Part shown: piece by piece, positions 25,965 to 35,950 of the stretch
Layout of the letters: each line of letters begins with the position of its first letter
Position numbering within the stretch: the stretch's first letter is position 1
Position numbers and translations under genes: made by a program
From: Catalinimonas alkaloidigena
GTDB taxonomy: Bacteria; Bacteroidota; Bacteroidia; Cytophagales; Cyclobacteriaceae
DNA length: 64,000 bases
Assembly (NCBI RefSeq): GCF_029504655.1
Contig: NZ_JAQFIL010000001.1
Coordinates: 4,841,001 to 4,905,000, forward strand
Direction: 5' to 3'
The notes under the pieces: generated by a model
Told to the model about the DNA's origin: nothing
The model's input: only the letters and a program-made list of their open reading frames with translations
Database searches by the model: none

Positions 25965-28900
25965 TTAGAAATCAATTTCAATCCCAAAATTGATCACACG
26001 CGTCTGGGGATGGTAGTTGCCAAAAAACTGTGCTGGATCTTCATCAATTTCAGGATCTAAAAAATCAAGATCTGAGAACGTCAATAAATTAGTACCTCCT
26101 GCGTACACTTTCACCCTTCTTAACCCAATCATATCAATTAAATTTGTAGGAAGGGTATAACCTAACTGTAGCTGTTTGAGGCGTAAGTAGGACCCATCTA
26201 TCAAAAACATATCATAATCATTATCGAACCTTCCTGATGCTCGCGGCCACCTTGCAGCTGCTGCACTTACCGTTGGTAGACCAAATTCATTTTCAGGTAT
26301 ATATGCATCATTTATGTCTTTTTGCAGGGCAACTCCATTAGATGGGAATGGTGCCTCAAACTCACTCCATGTCAAATTCCAACCGAACCTAGACGCACCC
26401 TGCCAGAATGAGACAAGCTCAAGGCCCTTCCATGATACACGTGTTTGAAATCCGAAAGTCATTCTTGGCTGGGTACCAGAGGTAGCAATATACTTATCAG
26501 CGTCGGTGATCCTGCCATCCCCATTCCTGTCTATGACTCTTGCATCCCCTATCTGTATAGACCGGTTTCCACTACCGTCTATATCTGCCCAATTATCAAT
26601 TTCTTCCTGAGAAGTGAAAAGGCCGTCGGTTTCTAAATAGAATATATCTACATTATTTCGCCCACCAGTAATTACCCGTCGGCCAATCTGTTTTTCGCGC
26701 CGCTCGACTTCTTTATTGATAAAATCAGGCTCATCGGTATGTTCTACTATTTCCTCGTAGATCCCAAAATTACCACCGATAGAATAATTCCAATTACTAT
26801 TTATTGTGTTGCTATGCTGTAAACTTAATTCCAGCCCTTGGTTTTCAAACTCCTGGAAATTTTGTTGAGGTAATACTGCTCCTACGACAGGCGGAACTTC
26901 TAATATGCGTTGACCCAACACATCAAAACGATGCCTTCTGAATACATCAAATGTAGCTTCTAACTTACCCTCCCAGAAGGATGCGTCTAAACCAAAATTG
27001 ATAATATCCATTTTTTCCCAGGTAATATTAGGATTAGGAAGCCCGTCAGTACTGATAGTTCTCCTAAGGGTTTTGTCCTGAAAGATGTAAAAGTCGTCAA
27101 AAGAGAATGTTGACAAAAATTGAAAGTCACCAGCAGCATCAAATCCAAGTCGCCCCCAAGAACCTCGAAGTTTCAAAAATGTCAGGAAATTCAACGCCCC
27201 AATGTCCTGCATAAATGATTCTTCTGTAACATTCCATGCTCCGGAAACGGATGGAAAAAAGCCCCATCGGGAATCTTCCGGAAACCTCATGGATCCATCA
27301 TATCTTGCACTTACCTCCAGAGAATATTTATCGGCATAATTGTAACTAATTCTGCCAATATGGCCCATCCTTTTGTTTCTGCTGATTACATCATTGTTAA
27401 ATTGTTGGCTGGGAGGCCCAGCGCTCAATTGTGCAATCGGGAATTCGTATAGGATACGACTTGCATCAATTCTTTCAAAATCTTGCTGGATGAATTCAAA
27501 CACATACATACTGGTTAATGTATGATCCTCTCCGAATGAAAAATCTCCGTTTAAAAAATATTGAAAGTTTATATTTTCGGTTTGACTATTTCTTCGTTCT
27601 ACCCTGGTATCGGCATTCAGAGCACGGACAAACTCATGCTGTTCTGTATCTGCATTGTAGCGATATTCAGGACCTCTTTTTTGAAACATCTTTTCCTGCA
27701 AGTTGGTACCTTGATAATTTATTGTAGCACTTGTGCTTAATCCCGGAAGAAGTTGATACTTGCCTCCCAGTTTAAAATCAATAAAGCCTCTCTGAAACTC
27801 CTGAGAACCACCGATATCTGCGCTTGCTAAATTCAAAGGGTTTACTGTTTGCCCTTCGGGCGCACCTCTGGGGAATTCAAGATGCCCACCGGGTAACTCT
27901 TCAATCGAGTGAAACGGGCGCCAACGTCCGCTACGAGCAAAAATCCCCTGGCCTTGCGACCAATTTGTACCTTCAAAAGCATTTCTGGGCCCGTAAAAAT
28001 TCTGCAGGTTATAACTCATATCAAGGTTAAAATCGAACTTCTCAGAAACATTTACATCTACATTTCCGCGAATATTATACCTTTTAAATTTTGTATCTGT
28101 ATCTCCAAAAACATTGCGTTCCAGGCCGGTTTGATCAAACATATTTCCGGATATAAAATAGCGGACACGTTCACTTCCTCCCCTGAGCGATAGATCGTGC
28201 GTTATCATTGGCGCTGTTTTACGAGGGATCAATTCAAACATATCTACACTTGGAAAATTTTCGGGATCTGATCCATCATTATGCGCTCTGAAGTCCGCAA
28301 CGGTCGCGGGTGACCAACGAAGACCAATACCTTGATCGAGGTTTCTCATGTTAAACAATGCCATGTATTCCCAGGAGTCAATGGCGTCTGGTACCATTGT
28401 CAATCCCTGAAGTCCCACATCTCCTCTGTAAGAAAATTGAATATCACCAGCAGTCCCTCGTTTTGTTGTAACGAGGACAACACCATTTCCGGCTCTTGCT
28501 CCATAAACTGCTGCCGATGCTGCGTCTTTCAGCACATTGAGTTCTGCAATATCATTTGGGTTCAAATTTGAAAAAACCGCCTCATCAACAGGCAAGCCAT
28601 CAACAATGTAAAGAGGTTCGCCAAATCCGCGTATATTGATTGCAGTCTTATTCTGCCCGGGTTGACCATTCTGGTTTTTAATAAAAACTCCCGGAACTCG
28701 CCCCTGCAATGCCTGACCTACAGTCGGAGTTGACACCCTTGCCATATCTTCCGGATCCGCTCTTGCGATACTTCCCGTTACCCTAGATTCTATTTGAGTA
28801 CCATAACCAATCACAACTACTTCTGAAAGTGATTTAATATCCGTGGTTAAAACAACATTAATAGTACTTCTTCCATTAATTGCTACTTCTTGGGAAAGAT

Positions 28901-29534
28901 ACCCGATTGAGGAGAATACTACTGTTTCGATATCATCATCGACGGTTAATCTGTATTTGCCATCAATACCAGTAACTGTTCCTGTGGTAGTCCCTTTGGC
29001 CAAAACATTGACACCAGGCAGTGGCTCCCCACTTTCTTCATCAGTGACCGTACCGCTTATGGTTTGTTCTAAATTTTGTTTAACTCTCCCTGGCGGAATG
29101 GATTGATAAAGGAAGTTATTACCATTTAGCCTGTGCTCTAGACTTGCCTCTTGGAGAGATTCTTTGGAAACTTTTTTTATTTTATCACCCTTATTGTTCC
29201 CTCTAATAATAACATAGTGCACATCATCAATTTTCTTATAATCAAGTTGGAAAGGCTTCAGCAAGGAATTGAGTGCGTCTTCAAGGGTGGCATCAGGAAG
29301 TTTTCCTTTTTCAACAAACCTGTTTTCAACAACTTCTTTGTCAAAACTGAAACGCACCTGATGCTTTTTCCCAATTTCAAGCAAGGCATTACTTAGTGCC
29401 TCTTTGTCATCCTGATTTGTAGCTCTATCAGATTTGGATTGAAGTGCAAGGCTTTGGCCGTAAGCATTTCCTAATGCTGCTGATAGAAACAGAAAAAATA
29501 AAATTTTGAACAGATACTTTAAATAATTGTTCAT
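25965..29534 (-). CDS. SusC/RagA-family TonB-dependent transporter with STN domain, PUL 1
   Basis: This 1189-residue outer-membrane transporter has, after a signal peptide, an STN domain (about 45-110; ALLEIGKKHQVRFSFDKEVV), a carboxypeptidase-like beta-domain (about 158-232; ISGTVTDEESGEPLPGVNVL), a plug (SEVVVIGYGTQIESRVTGSI, IRGFGEPLYIVDGLPVDEAV, LKDAASAAVYGARAGNGVVL) and a 22-strand barrel ending INFGIEIDF. The STN domain links substrate binding to the FecR anti-sigma factor encoded upstream. It forms a pair with the SusD below it. Confidence 0.95.
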   Translation of the reverse strand: MNNYLKYLFKILFFLFLSAALGNAYGQSLALQSKSDRATNQDDKEALSNALLEIGKKHQVRFSFDKEVVENRFVEKGKLPDATLEDALNSLLKPFQLDYKKIDDVHYVIIRGNNKGDKIKKVSKESLQEASLEHRLNGNNFLYQSIPPGRVKQNLEQTISGTVTDEESGEPLPGVNVLAKGTTTGTVTGIDGKYRLTVDDDIETVVFSSIGYLSQEVAINGRSTINVVLTTDIKSLSEVVVIGYGTQIESRVTGSIARADPEDMARVSTPTVGQALQGRVPGVFIKNQNGQPGQNKTAINIRGFGEPLYIVDGLPVDEAVFSNLNPNDIAELNVLKDAASAAVYGARAGNGVVLVTTKRGTAGDIQFSYRGDVGLQGLTMVPDAIDSWEYMALFNMRNLDQGIGLRWSPATVADFRAHNDGSDPENFPSVDMFELIPRKTAPMITHDLSLRGGSERVRYFISGNMFDQTGLERNVFGDTDTKFKRYNIRGNVDVNVSEKFDFNLDMSYNLQNFYGPRNAFEGTNWSQGQGIFARSGRWRPFHSIEELPGGHLEFPRGAPEGQTVNPLNLASADIGGSQEFQRGFIDFKLGGKYQLLPGLSTSATINYQGTNLQEKMFQKRGPEYRYNADTEQHEFVRALNADTRVERRNSQTENINFQYFLNGDFSFGEDHTLTSMYVFEFIQQDFERIDASRILYEFPIAQLSAGPPSQQFNNDVISRNKRMGHIGRISYNYADKYSLEVSARYDGSMRFPEDSRWGFFPSVSGAWNVTEESFMQDIGALNFLTFLKLRGSWGRLGFDAAGDFQFLSTFSFDDFYIFQDKTLRRTISTDGLPNPNITWEKMDIINFGLDASFWEGKLEATFDVFRRHRFDVLGQRILEVPPVVGAVLPQQNFQEFENQGLELSLQHSNTINSNWNYSIGGNFGIYEEIVEHTDEPDFINKEVERREKQIGRRVITGGRNNVDIFYLETDGLFTSQEEIDNWADIDGSGNRSIQIGDARVIDRNGDGRITDADKYIATSGTQPRMTFGFQTRVSWKGLELVSFWQGASRFGWNLTWSEFEAPFPSNGVALQKDINDAYIPENEFGLPTVSAAAARWPRASGRFDNDYDMFLIDGSYLRLKQLQLGYTLPTNLIDMIGLRRVKVYAGGTNLLTFSDLDFLDPEIDEDPAQFFGNYHPQTRVINFGIEIDF

Positions 29535-29565
29535 AGTCCGTAGTTTTAGGTTTACTTTATTGTTT

Positions 29566-29606
29566 CCTGTCAGTCAAGTTAGCCGCCAAGCAAGGTGACT
29601 GGCAGG
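29566..29606. other. Inverted repeat between fecR and susC of PUL 1
   Basis: CCTGTCAGTCA (29566-29576) pairs with TGACTGGCAGG (29596-29606) over 11 positions with one G-U wobble. It fills most of the 77-base gap between fecR and susC. It may be a processing site or a terminator that separates regulatory from structural transcripts; no T-run follows. Confidence 0.4.
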
Positions 29607-29611
29607 ATTTT

Positions 29612-30709
29612 CTATATTTTTCTAACAATTAATTCATTGCCCTGCTTTTTTATATCCAGCATAAAAGATTGAGCTATAATCTCAATAATGAGATCAATGT
29701 CTTTGGAGGAGATTTCTGCCTCAAATATTTTATTTTCTATGCCACTATCTTTCACTGTCACATTGTACCCATACATATCCTGAATCATATTAAATACTTC
29801 TTTTAGCGGAACAGAATCAAATACAAGAACATCTTTTGTCCAGAGAGCGTATTTTTCGGGGTTTACAACTCTTTTAGTTACTTTCTGATCTTTTTCAGAA
29901 ATTTCTACCAGTTCTCCTGGTTCCATATTTAATATTGTCTCAGCAGAATGTTTATCAAGCTCAGTATTTAGGTTTAACTTTACTTTTCCGGATTGAAGTA
30001 CCACCTGGGTTTTGCCTCTCCTGTTATTTACATTGAATTCTGTACCCAAAACTTCTATAGCTACACCATTAGAATGTACGATAAACTTCTGGTCATTTTC
30101 AGTATGTACTACTGAAAAAAATGCTTCTCCCTTCAAATCTATCTCCCGATCATGCTCCCCTTGCCATTTCTGTTCATAACTGATGCTAGAGTTAGCGCTT
30201 AATACTACTTCTGAGCCATCAGGAAGGTTAAAGGTTTTAGTCTCTCCAAAATTTGTTGAATAAAAAACTTGCTGAGTATTAGAAATTACCAGCCATATTC
30301 CCATCATGACTATTAAGCTTACAGAAGCTGCAATAGCTGCTTTATGCCACCTCTTGATAATTGAATGTTGAGTAGGTAGAGAATAAATAAGCTTTTCACC
30401 TATTTCATCATCTTCATGAAATTCCTTACTTTCTTTTAGGATATTTAATTCCTCTGTAAGTGTTTCCGTATTGATAACAGCTTTAATGTTTTGTAGAATC
30501 TTTTCCTTGTTGAATTCATCAATATTACTTTCTTCAAAATCTACATCCAGAATAATGGCTCTAGCTTTCTGGATTACAGGTACTTTATCAGGGTTATCTC
30601 TTACCCAATTTTCCCAAAATTTTTGCGATTCTAGTGTTGGATTCAATACCCACTCCTGAAAAGCTTCATCCATCATAAAATCTATCAGGTCAAAATTTTG
30701 GTAATTCAT
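29612..30709 (-). CDS. FecR-family anti-sigma factor, PUL 1
   Basis: The 365-residue protein has a cytoplasmic N-terminal region (1-120), one membrane segment (about 126-145; AAIAASVSLIVMMGIWLVIS), a periplasmic FecR domain (TKTFNLPDGSEVVLSANSS, VLGTEFNVNNRRGKTQVVL) and a C-terminal DUF4974 secretin/STN-like domain (LKEVFNMIQDMYGYNVTV). It holds the sigma factor until the STN domain of SusC signals substrate. It lies 263 bases below the sigma gene and 77 bases above susC. Its cytoplasmic region is longer than in the FecR proteins of PULs 2 and 3. Confidence 0.92.
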   Translation of the reverse strand: MNYQNFDLIDFMMDEAFQEWVLNPTLESQKFWENWVRDNPDKVPVIQKARAIILDVDFEESNIDEFNKEKILQNIKAVINTETLTEELNILKESKEFHEDDEIGEKLIYSLPTQHSIIKRWHKAAIAASVSLIVMMGIWLVISNTQQVFYSTNFGETKTFNLPDGSEVVLSANSSISYEQKWQGEHDREIDLKGEAFFSVVHTENDQKFIVHSNGVAIEVLGTEFNVNNRRGKTQVVLQSGKVKLNLNTELDKHSAETILNMEPGELVEISEKDQKVTKRVVNPEKYALWTKDVLVFDSVPLKEVFNMIQDMYGYNVTVKDSGIENKIFEAEISSKDIDLIIEIIAQSFMLDIKKQGNELIVRKI

Positions 30710-30972
30710 AGACTAAAGCATTTTATTATAAGGGGAGCAAGTTTTTAAATCGTCATCAAAAAAAATCAATTATTTTTTATTTTTTTAATTGCTACATTTC
30801 ATTATAATTATTTTTAATAAAATGTTAAAAAACACATTATATTGATAGAAATATCGTATTAGACAAGAAGGCAAATAATGACTTGTATTTAGTTAAATTT
30901 TGCTTTCATTTGGATCTATTTACCAAAAAGAGTATAAAGGAATAAAAGATGACTAAAAGCTATTGGTGGGGA

Positions 30973-31593
30973 TCAGGAAATTATCAATGCACAAAGTAGC
31001 AATGCAAATTTTATCATTTCTTTCTTAATTGTGAGCATAGCTCGGTAAATAAGGTTTCGTACTGATCTGATATCCATAGAAAGCAAGCCTGCAACCTCCT
31101 GATTAGTCAAGCCATCATAAAATCTTAATGTAATAGCTTCCTTCTGTCTTCTTGTAAGGGAGTTAAGGGCATTGAGTAGCTTCCTTTGTTGATATTCAGA
31201 AAATTGTTGTGAGATCAGTTCTGACTCTTTTGAAAAAACAATGGTAAAATTATACTTTTCCAGCACATTGAATTCCAAAGAAGCTTTTCTTTGGTCAACC
31301 AGCTTTTTGATGATTTTTCTTTTGAGACGCTTATATAAATAATACTTAACTGTGTGTAGAGTTGGAAGGTCTCTTCTGCTCTTCCAGATTTCTACAAAAA
31401 GGTCTTGAAGACTGTCCTCAACTAATTCTTTATCGTCAGTAATTCTTTTTCCATAGCGACACAAATCATCAAAGTACAGATTATAAATATGAGTAAATGC
31501 GTGATCGTTTCCCTCCTTCATTTTAACCCATAGTAAGGCGCCTTCTGTATGTTCTGATTTTCTGGAAGATCTATTTTGTAATGAGTTATCCAA
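30973..31593 (-). CDS. ECF sigma factor (FecI-like, Bacteroidota expansion family), PUL 1
   Basis: The 206-residue ECF sigma factor has region 2 (AFTHIYNLYFDDLCRYGKRI, VEDSLQDLFVEIWKSRRDLP) and region 4 (LTRRQKEAITLRFYDGLTNQ, EVAGLLSMDIRSVRNLIYRA). It would direct RNA polymerase to the PUL 1 promoter once released by FecR. The extreme C-terminus (FALLLCALIIS) is hydrophobic, a feature shared with the other two sigma factors here. The -7-like TAAATTTG at 31657-31650 lies about 57 bases upstream of the start, but no matching -33 element was found. Confidence 0.92.
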   Translation of the reverse strand: MDNSLQNRSSRKSEHTEGALLWVKMKEGNDHAFTHIYNLYFDDLCRYGKRITDDKELVEDSLQDLFVEIWKSRRDLPTLHTVKYYLYKRLKRKIIKKLVDQRKASLEFNVLEKYNFTIVFSKESELISQQFSEYQQRKLLNALNSLTRRQKEAITLRFYDGLTNQEVAGLLSMDIRSVRNLIYRAMLTIKKEMIKFALLLCALIIS

Positions 31594-32174
31594 AACAAAT
31601 ATTCTTTAAAGAATTGTTAATAAAATAGGTTAATTTTAAATAATATTAGCAAATTTAAATTTATCAGTCAACTAGCTTATTTTTAATGAAATATTTGAAA
31701 AATGATGAATGTCAGCACTTTGCTCTTGGATTTAAATAGGATTATGAACTAACAGATTTGATTCTTTTCCTGTTCTTTTTTCAGATAAGCCCAACGTACA
31801 CAATCGGTCAGAACAACATTTTTTTAGCTTTTCCCTCCTACCCACCTCTTCTTCATTAAGCCCATACAATTTGTACAATTCTAACAATACTTGCTTAACA
31901 AGATTTTTTTTTCATTTCATCAAAACTCGGTCGCTTTTAGCCGGGATTTATCGCTAATACCGCTATGAAAAAAATGAAAGCCCCCTAATGCACTCATTTC
32001 AAACCTTTGCATCAAAAAAGGTTCTATTCCAATTCCTCTTTTCATTGTGAGGTCAAAAAAACTTTCTAATTTCAATAAAAAATATTCTCTTAAATCATCA
32101 ATTCTCTTAAAAACAGTCAAATTTAAAATGATAAATATTTAATTTTTCAAATATCTCTAAATTGAAGAACCTAA
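31594..32174. other. Intergenic region upstream of PUL 1 sigma gene
   Basis: About 580 AT-rich bases. It must contain the promoter of the sigma gene. A 66-codon minus-strand frame at 31920-32120 resembles no known family and is probably fortuitous. Its right edge abuts a truncated transposase. Confidence 0.5.
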
Positions 32175-32600
32175 ATGAGATGGGATCAAATTTTTGGGTT
32201 TTTACCGCCTGTTTCGGGTAATCATCATGATCTGTATGAATTAGAAACACGATTAGAAGATCAGATTGCCGACTTGAAAAAAAGCGATATTGACGTAGAT
32301 GGACTATTTCTCAACGCTGATGCTGGGTTTGACAGCAATAGCTTTCGCCATACCTGTTTCAGGCACGGTATTCAACTAAATGCACTGCTTAACACACGTA
32401 ACATCAACAATTTAGCTGATTGCGATTACTATTTTGATGAACTCATTTACAAGGAACGCTACGTTATTGAAAGAACTAATGGCTGGATGGATGCATGGCG
32501 CAGTTTCCTAAATCGTTTTGACAAAACTTTAGTGAGTGGGAGGGCTTGGCATCATATCTATGCCTTGTGCAGTTGGTGTCTCTATCTTCAAAAAGTTTAA
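32175..32600 (+). pseudogene. IS4/IS5-type transposase, C-terminal fragment
   Basis: This 141-codon frame contains only the C-terminal part of a DDE transposase: PPVSGNHHDLYELETRL, NADAGFDSNSFRHTCFRHGI (second catalytic aspartate region) and IERTNGWMDAWRSFLNRFD with the catalytic glutamate. The N-terminal half with the first aspartate is absent, and the text before PPVSGNHHD does not fit the family, so the copy is truncated at about 32200. No terminal repeats were found. Confidence 0.75.
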
Positions 32601-32656
32601 ACCGTTTCGTTGCTTAATTTTTAAGTTGTCCAAAACATTTAGAATAAAGAAGGATC

Positions 32657-33312
32657 TTATTGACCTTCTTTACTCTCTCTTTTCAATTCCTGGTTAATAG
32701 GCTGAGACTGCAGGTCCATGGAAGGATTTTCCAGTATGCCTATGAATTCATCCAGATGTTGCTGATATACTCCCTGGGGATTGGTATTGTTTTTCTGGCT
32801 ACATATGCTGCATAGCCTACCGCTTCTCCCATCATACTACAGGTACGCATCTCCCGGGTACTTCCGAAAGCTACATGGGTTGTGCTGATGACACGTCCGG
32901 CCATGAAAAGGTTTTCAATATTGCGTGAATAAAGGCAGCGGTAAGGAATGGTATATGGCTTTACTCTGATGTGTTTGGTAGCCGCAAAAATTCCTCTCCG
33001 GGAAGGTACCGTGAATTTTCTTCATCCGGGAAATGCAGGTCAATGGTCCAGGTAGCGGTAACTGTAGCATCAGGATACACCTCACCCTCCTGAATGTCCA
33101 TTTGCGTGAGGATATGGTCACCCAATAACCTTCTGGATTCTCTCTTTCCGCCGATATAGGCTACCCAGGCTAGTTCGTAATTGGCATATTTATCTTTCTT
33201 CTCATTTTTTAAATAAGACCAGTTTCCATAAATGGCTCTCAGGCTATGGTCCCTGATCTCTTCGGCTTCTGTGATCGTATTGAAATTACCGATAGTTTTA
33301 TATGAAGGGAAC
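32657..33312 (-). pseudogene. FAD-dependent oxidoreductase (PF12831-like), truncated and frameshifted
   Basis: Three consecutive frames on the minus strand make up the C-terminal half of a FAD-dependent oxidoreductase. The first reads YKTIGNFNTITEAEEIRDHS, LRAIYGNWSYLKN, ELAWVAYIGGKRESRRLLGD and ATWTIDLHFPDEENSRYLPG. The second reads PYTIPYRCLYSRNIENLFMA, GRVISTTHVAFGSTREMRTC and SMMGEAVGYAAYVARK. The third reads NPQGVYQQHLDEFIGILENP to a stop at 32657. Breaks lie near 32985 and 32785. The FAD-binding N-terminal half is missing. Such enzymes often accompany PULs, so this is probably a relic of a lost operon gene. Confidence 0.8.
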
Positions 33313-33443
33313 GAGAAAGATGAAGACTCAAAACCAATTATTGTACTTGAAATGTTTATATTTTTAGTAATTTAATTTATATGATTGCTTCTTCAACATT
33401 AAGCAGATAATAACCAGGATAGCTACTATTACTAATCATAACA

Positions 33444-34505
33444 TCAAGGAAGCATCCAATCCGCACGTTTAGCGAAATCTTCTTGGATATCTTCTAGCCA
33501 TTTAGTAATACTTTTTGCTCCCGGTCCGTCATACCAATGATTCTTGGTGGTGTCTGGCTGCACGTATTGTCCTCCCCAGCTTTCCTCCTTGGGATTATCA
33601 GGATCATTCACTCCTCGTATAGCACTTATTAAATGAAGGAATGTAGGCGTATCTCCTTCCTGCATCCCCGGACTATCAGGATTGAAACCTGATGGCGGAT
33701 ATATAGCCCCTAATGGCCCATGGTTTTTACGAATGTTCGTATTAAGCCACTCAAGATTTCCTAGAGGGGAATCCTGGGCAAACATGCCGGAATAAGTTTT
33801 CTGAGAGACAATCATGAACAAATCTGGAAAATTATCAAGTAGCCACTGACCTGAACCGTCCTGCCCTGGCTTATCGCCCAAACCTATCATAAAAATCCTC
33901 AGCTTACTTAAAAATGCATCCAATTCTTCTTTGCTTCTTGTCTTCTTTACCTTCCAAATCGCCTGTGCTACCTCTTGTGGTCCTCCCCAAATTGCTACCC
34001 AAATCGGGCGAGGGTCAGCCTGGTCTACCACGCTAATAAATGTTTCCGAAGCTTCACTGTCCTTTCCTTCACCTATGATCTCATCAACTGGTTTACCCCA
34101 ATTGCCTGATCTGCCTTCCCAAGTCACTGATTTAAGGTAGTCGGCTGTAGGATAATTGGAGTCGTGTTGGCGCAGGTTTTCATCTACCTTATCATACAAA
34201 TCCAGTATGTCCAATATATTTTGCTTGTCCGCAATGTTGGCAAATGTACCGGAGGATGCTATCAGACCTTCTACCTCTAAATCATTCGTGTACAAAAGAA
34301 GCCGAACCATAGATTGTATATCATCAGGGTCGCTACGCTTCTCTGCAGGGCCATAGCCAGCTCCTCCAGGGATTACGTCTAAGGGTGGGAAATCACTTGA
34401 AATAATAATGCGATAGGCTTTACCTGAATCAGATTCTTGTTTTACACCTTGGCCAAGAGCTACCGTAGTAAATAGCGCAAGAACATTTATCAAATAGAGT
34501 CTCAT
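33444..34505 (-). CDS. Secreted Sde182/DUF1593 nucleoside-hydrolase-like protein (short form)
   Basis: The 353-residue secreted protein belongs to the DUF1593 family, renamed after cellulose-binding protein Sde182, with a nucleoside-hydrolase-like fold. Family text: SDPDDIQSMVRLLLYTNDLE, VEGLIASSGTFANIADKQN, RPIWVAIWGGPQEVAQAIW and NHGPLGAIYPP. The metal-binding aspartate region is odd: between the opening strand (IISSDFPP) and SDPDD there is an insert of about 15 residues (LDVIPGGAGYGPAEK) where the neighbour reads TTDLGADPDD. It also lacks the C-terminal beta-domain of the neighbour. True activity of the family is not established. The two genes are 21 bases apart. Confidence 0.85.
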   Translation of the reverse strand: MRLYLINVLALFTTVALGQGVKQESDSGKAYRIIISSDFPPLDVIPGGAGYGPAEKRSDPDDIQSMVRLLLYTNDLEVEGLIASSGTFANIADKQNILDILDLYDKVDENLRQHDSNYPTADYLKSVTWEGRSGNWGKPVDEIIGEGKDSEASETFISVVDQADPRPIWVAIWGGPQEVAQAIWKVKKTRSKEELDAFLSKLRIFMIGLGDKPGQDGSGQWLLDNFPDLFMIVSQKTYSGMFAQDSPLGNLEWLNTNIRKNHGPLGAIYPPSGFNPDSPGMQEGDTPTFLHLISAIRGVNDPDNPKEESWGGQYVQPDTTKNHWYDGPGAKSITKWLEDIQEDFAKRADWMLP

Positions 34506-34526
34506 AGTATGATTTTTATATTTAGA

Positions 34527-35885
34527 CTACTGCACATTTACAATCATGCGACGATAGGCATATAGATTGGGAGCACCATTATCATAAACTTCCAATACCA
34601 TATGGATATTCTTACTACTTGCGTCCTTTGGAACTTCCAATGTAGCAGTAGAAGAAGAGCTATTCTGAATCGTCACAGCCCCGTCATAGGAACTGGACTC
34701 ATCGTAGAAAGTCCAGGAGTAGGTTAGTGCATTACCATCAGGGTCGCTGGAACCTGCTGCACTGAGATCCAAACTGGAACCGGCAGTGGCAGTCATTTCT
34801 AAAACCTGCCTGGTATGGTCACCATTCAGTACGGCAATAGGATGGTGGTTTGCATCAGTATACTTGCTGGTAATACTCCAGTCCATACGAGCCGCAAAGT
34901 CATTGTTATACCCTTCGCTCCAGCGATTTATTGCTTTGGAGCCCTCTAAAGTATTTCCGTACATATAGTAAGGGTCATACTGTGGTTCGGCCTCTTTATT
35001 GATTTTGGCCACTTCAGACATGCTTCTTATTCCTTCTTTCTTGTTGAAGCTAAAGCGACCACCCCAGCCGCCCTGGTCAATTTGGTCAGGATCATTAAGT
35101 CCGGTAGGATACACATGCATGAACGCAGGAGAATCACCTTCAGTAGCCCATTTCCGATCCGGGTAAACCGCTCCCAGCGGGCCATGGCTTTGTATATGTT
35201 CATCTATATATTCATCAGAAGGTGCCCATCCATACACTTCAGTAGCACGGATATAGAAAACCTCTGGGAAGTTTTTGGCAATCCAGGCACCAGCATCATC
35301 CTGTCCCAGGATATCAAATAGACGTAACTTGCTCAAGAATGCTTTTAACTCGGCCGGTGATCGGGTTTCACGCACTTTCCAGATAGCCTGGGCGACGTTG
35401 TTCATGCCTCCCCAACCCATCACCCACACCGGGCGTGGGTCATCCTTATCTACTGAAGCAATAATCAATTCAGAACCGTGACTATCTTTACCCGTACCCA
35501 CATCACTCATGCCGTAGCCATCTTGCCCCATGACTGAGATAGATTTTAAGTAATCAGGAGTGGGATACCCATCAGCATGCACTTTGAGATTGGAATAAAC
35601 TTTTCCGTATGCGTCTACAATTTTGTCGAGCATATTGGTGTTACTTTGCGACTTCTTCCAACAACCGGTGGCGACAATTAAGCCTTCAATATCAAACTCG
35701 TTGGCGCTAACCAGCTGGCGCACCATGGATTGTTCATCGTCCGGGTCGGCCCCCAGATCCGTGGTATTAATGACCCGAGGTTTGTAAGTTATTTCGCTAC
35801 TTTCCTTTTGCTGCGCCTGTAACGACATAGAAGGCATCAACAAGAAAAAGAGGGCTAGATTGATCAACAAAATATTGGTTTTCAT
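34527..35885 (-). CDS. Secreted Sde182/DUF1593 protein with C-terminal beta-domain
   Basis: The 452-residue protein has a signal peptide (1-24), the DUF1593/Sde182 nucleoside-hydrolase-like domain (about 35-330; NTTDLGADPDDEQSMVRQLV, VEGLIVATGCWKKSQSNTN, RPVWVMGWGGMNNVAQAIW) and a C-terminal Ig/PKD-like domain (about 350-450; LDLSAAGSSDPDGNALTYSW). The DxGADPDD cluster is intact and matches the calcium site of nucleoside hydrolases. Sde182 was described as cellulose-binding; enzymatic function is unproven. It lies between the pectate lyase and its shorter paralogue in one operon. Confidence 0.87.
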   Translation of the reverse strand: MKTNILLINLALFFLLMPSMSLQAQQKESSEITYKPRVINTTDLGADPDDEQSMVRQLVSANEFDIEGLIVATGCWKKSQSNTNMLDKIVDAYGKVYSNLKVHADGYPTPDYLKSISVMGQDGYGMSDVGTGKDSHGSELIIASVDKDDPRPVWVMGWGGMNNVAQAIWKVRETRSPAELKAFLSKLRLFDILGQDDAGAWIAKNFPEVFYIRATEVYGWAPSDEYIDEHIQSHGPLGAVYPDRKWATEGDSPAFMHVYPTGLNDPDQIDQGGWGGRFSFNKKEGIRSMSEVAKINKEAEPQYDPYYMYGNTLEGSKAINRWSEGYNNDFAARMDWSITSKYTDANHHPIAVLNGDHTRQVLEMTATAGSSLDLSAAGSSDPDGNALTYSWTFYDESSSYDGAVTIQNSSSSTATLEVPKDASSKNIHMVLEVYDNGAPNLYAYRRMIVNVQ

Positions 35886-35950
35886 ACTACTGCTTGTTTT
35901 TATGGACTAATTATTCTTTTGTAACGGTTCACAAACTAGCGGAGTCCATT

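Noticed and set aside
31920..32120. 66-codon minus-strand frame beside the transposase fragment
   Set aside because: No recognisable family, no start context, AT-rich low-complexity text; probably chance.
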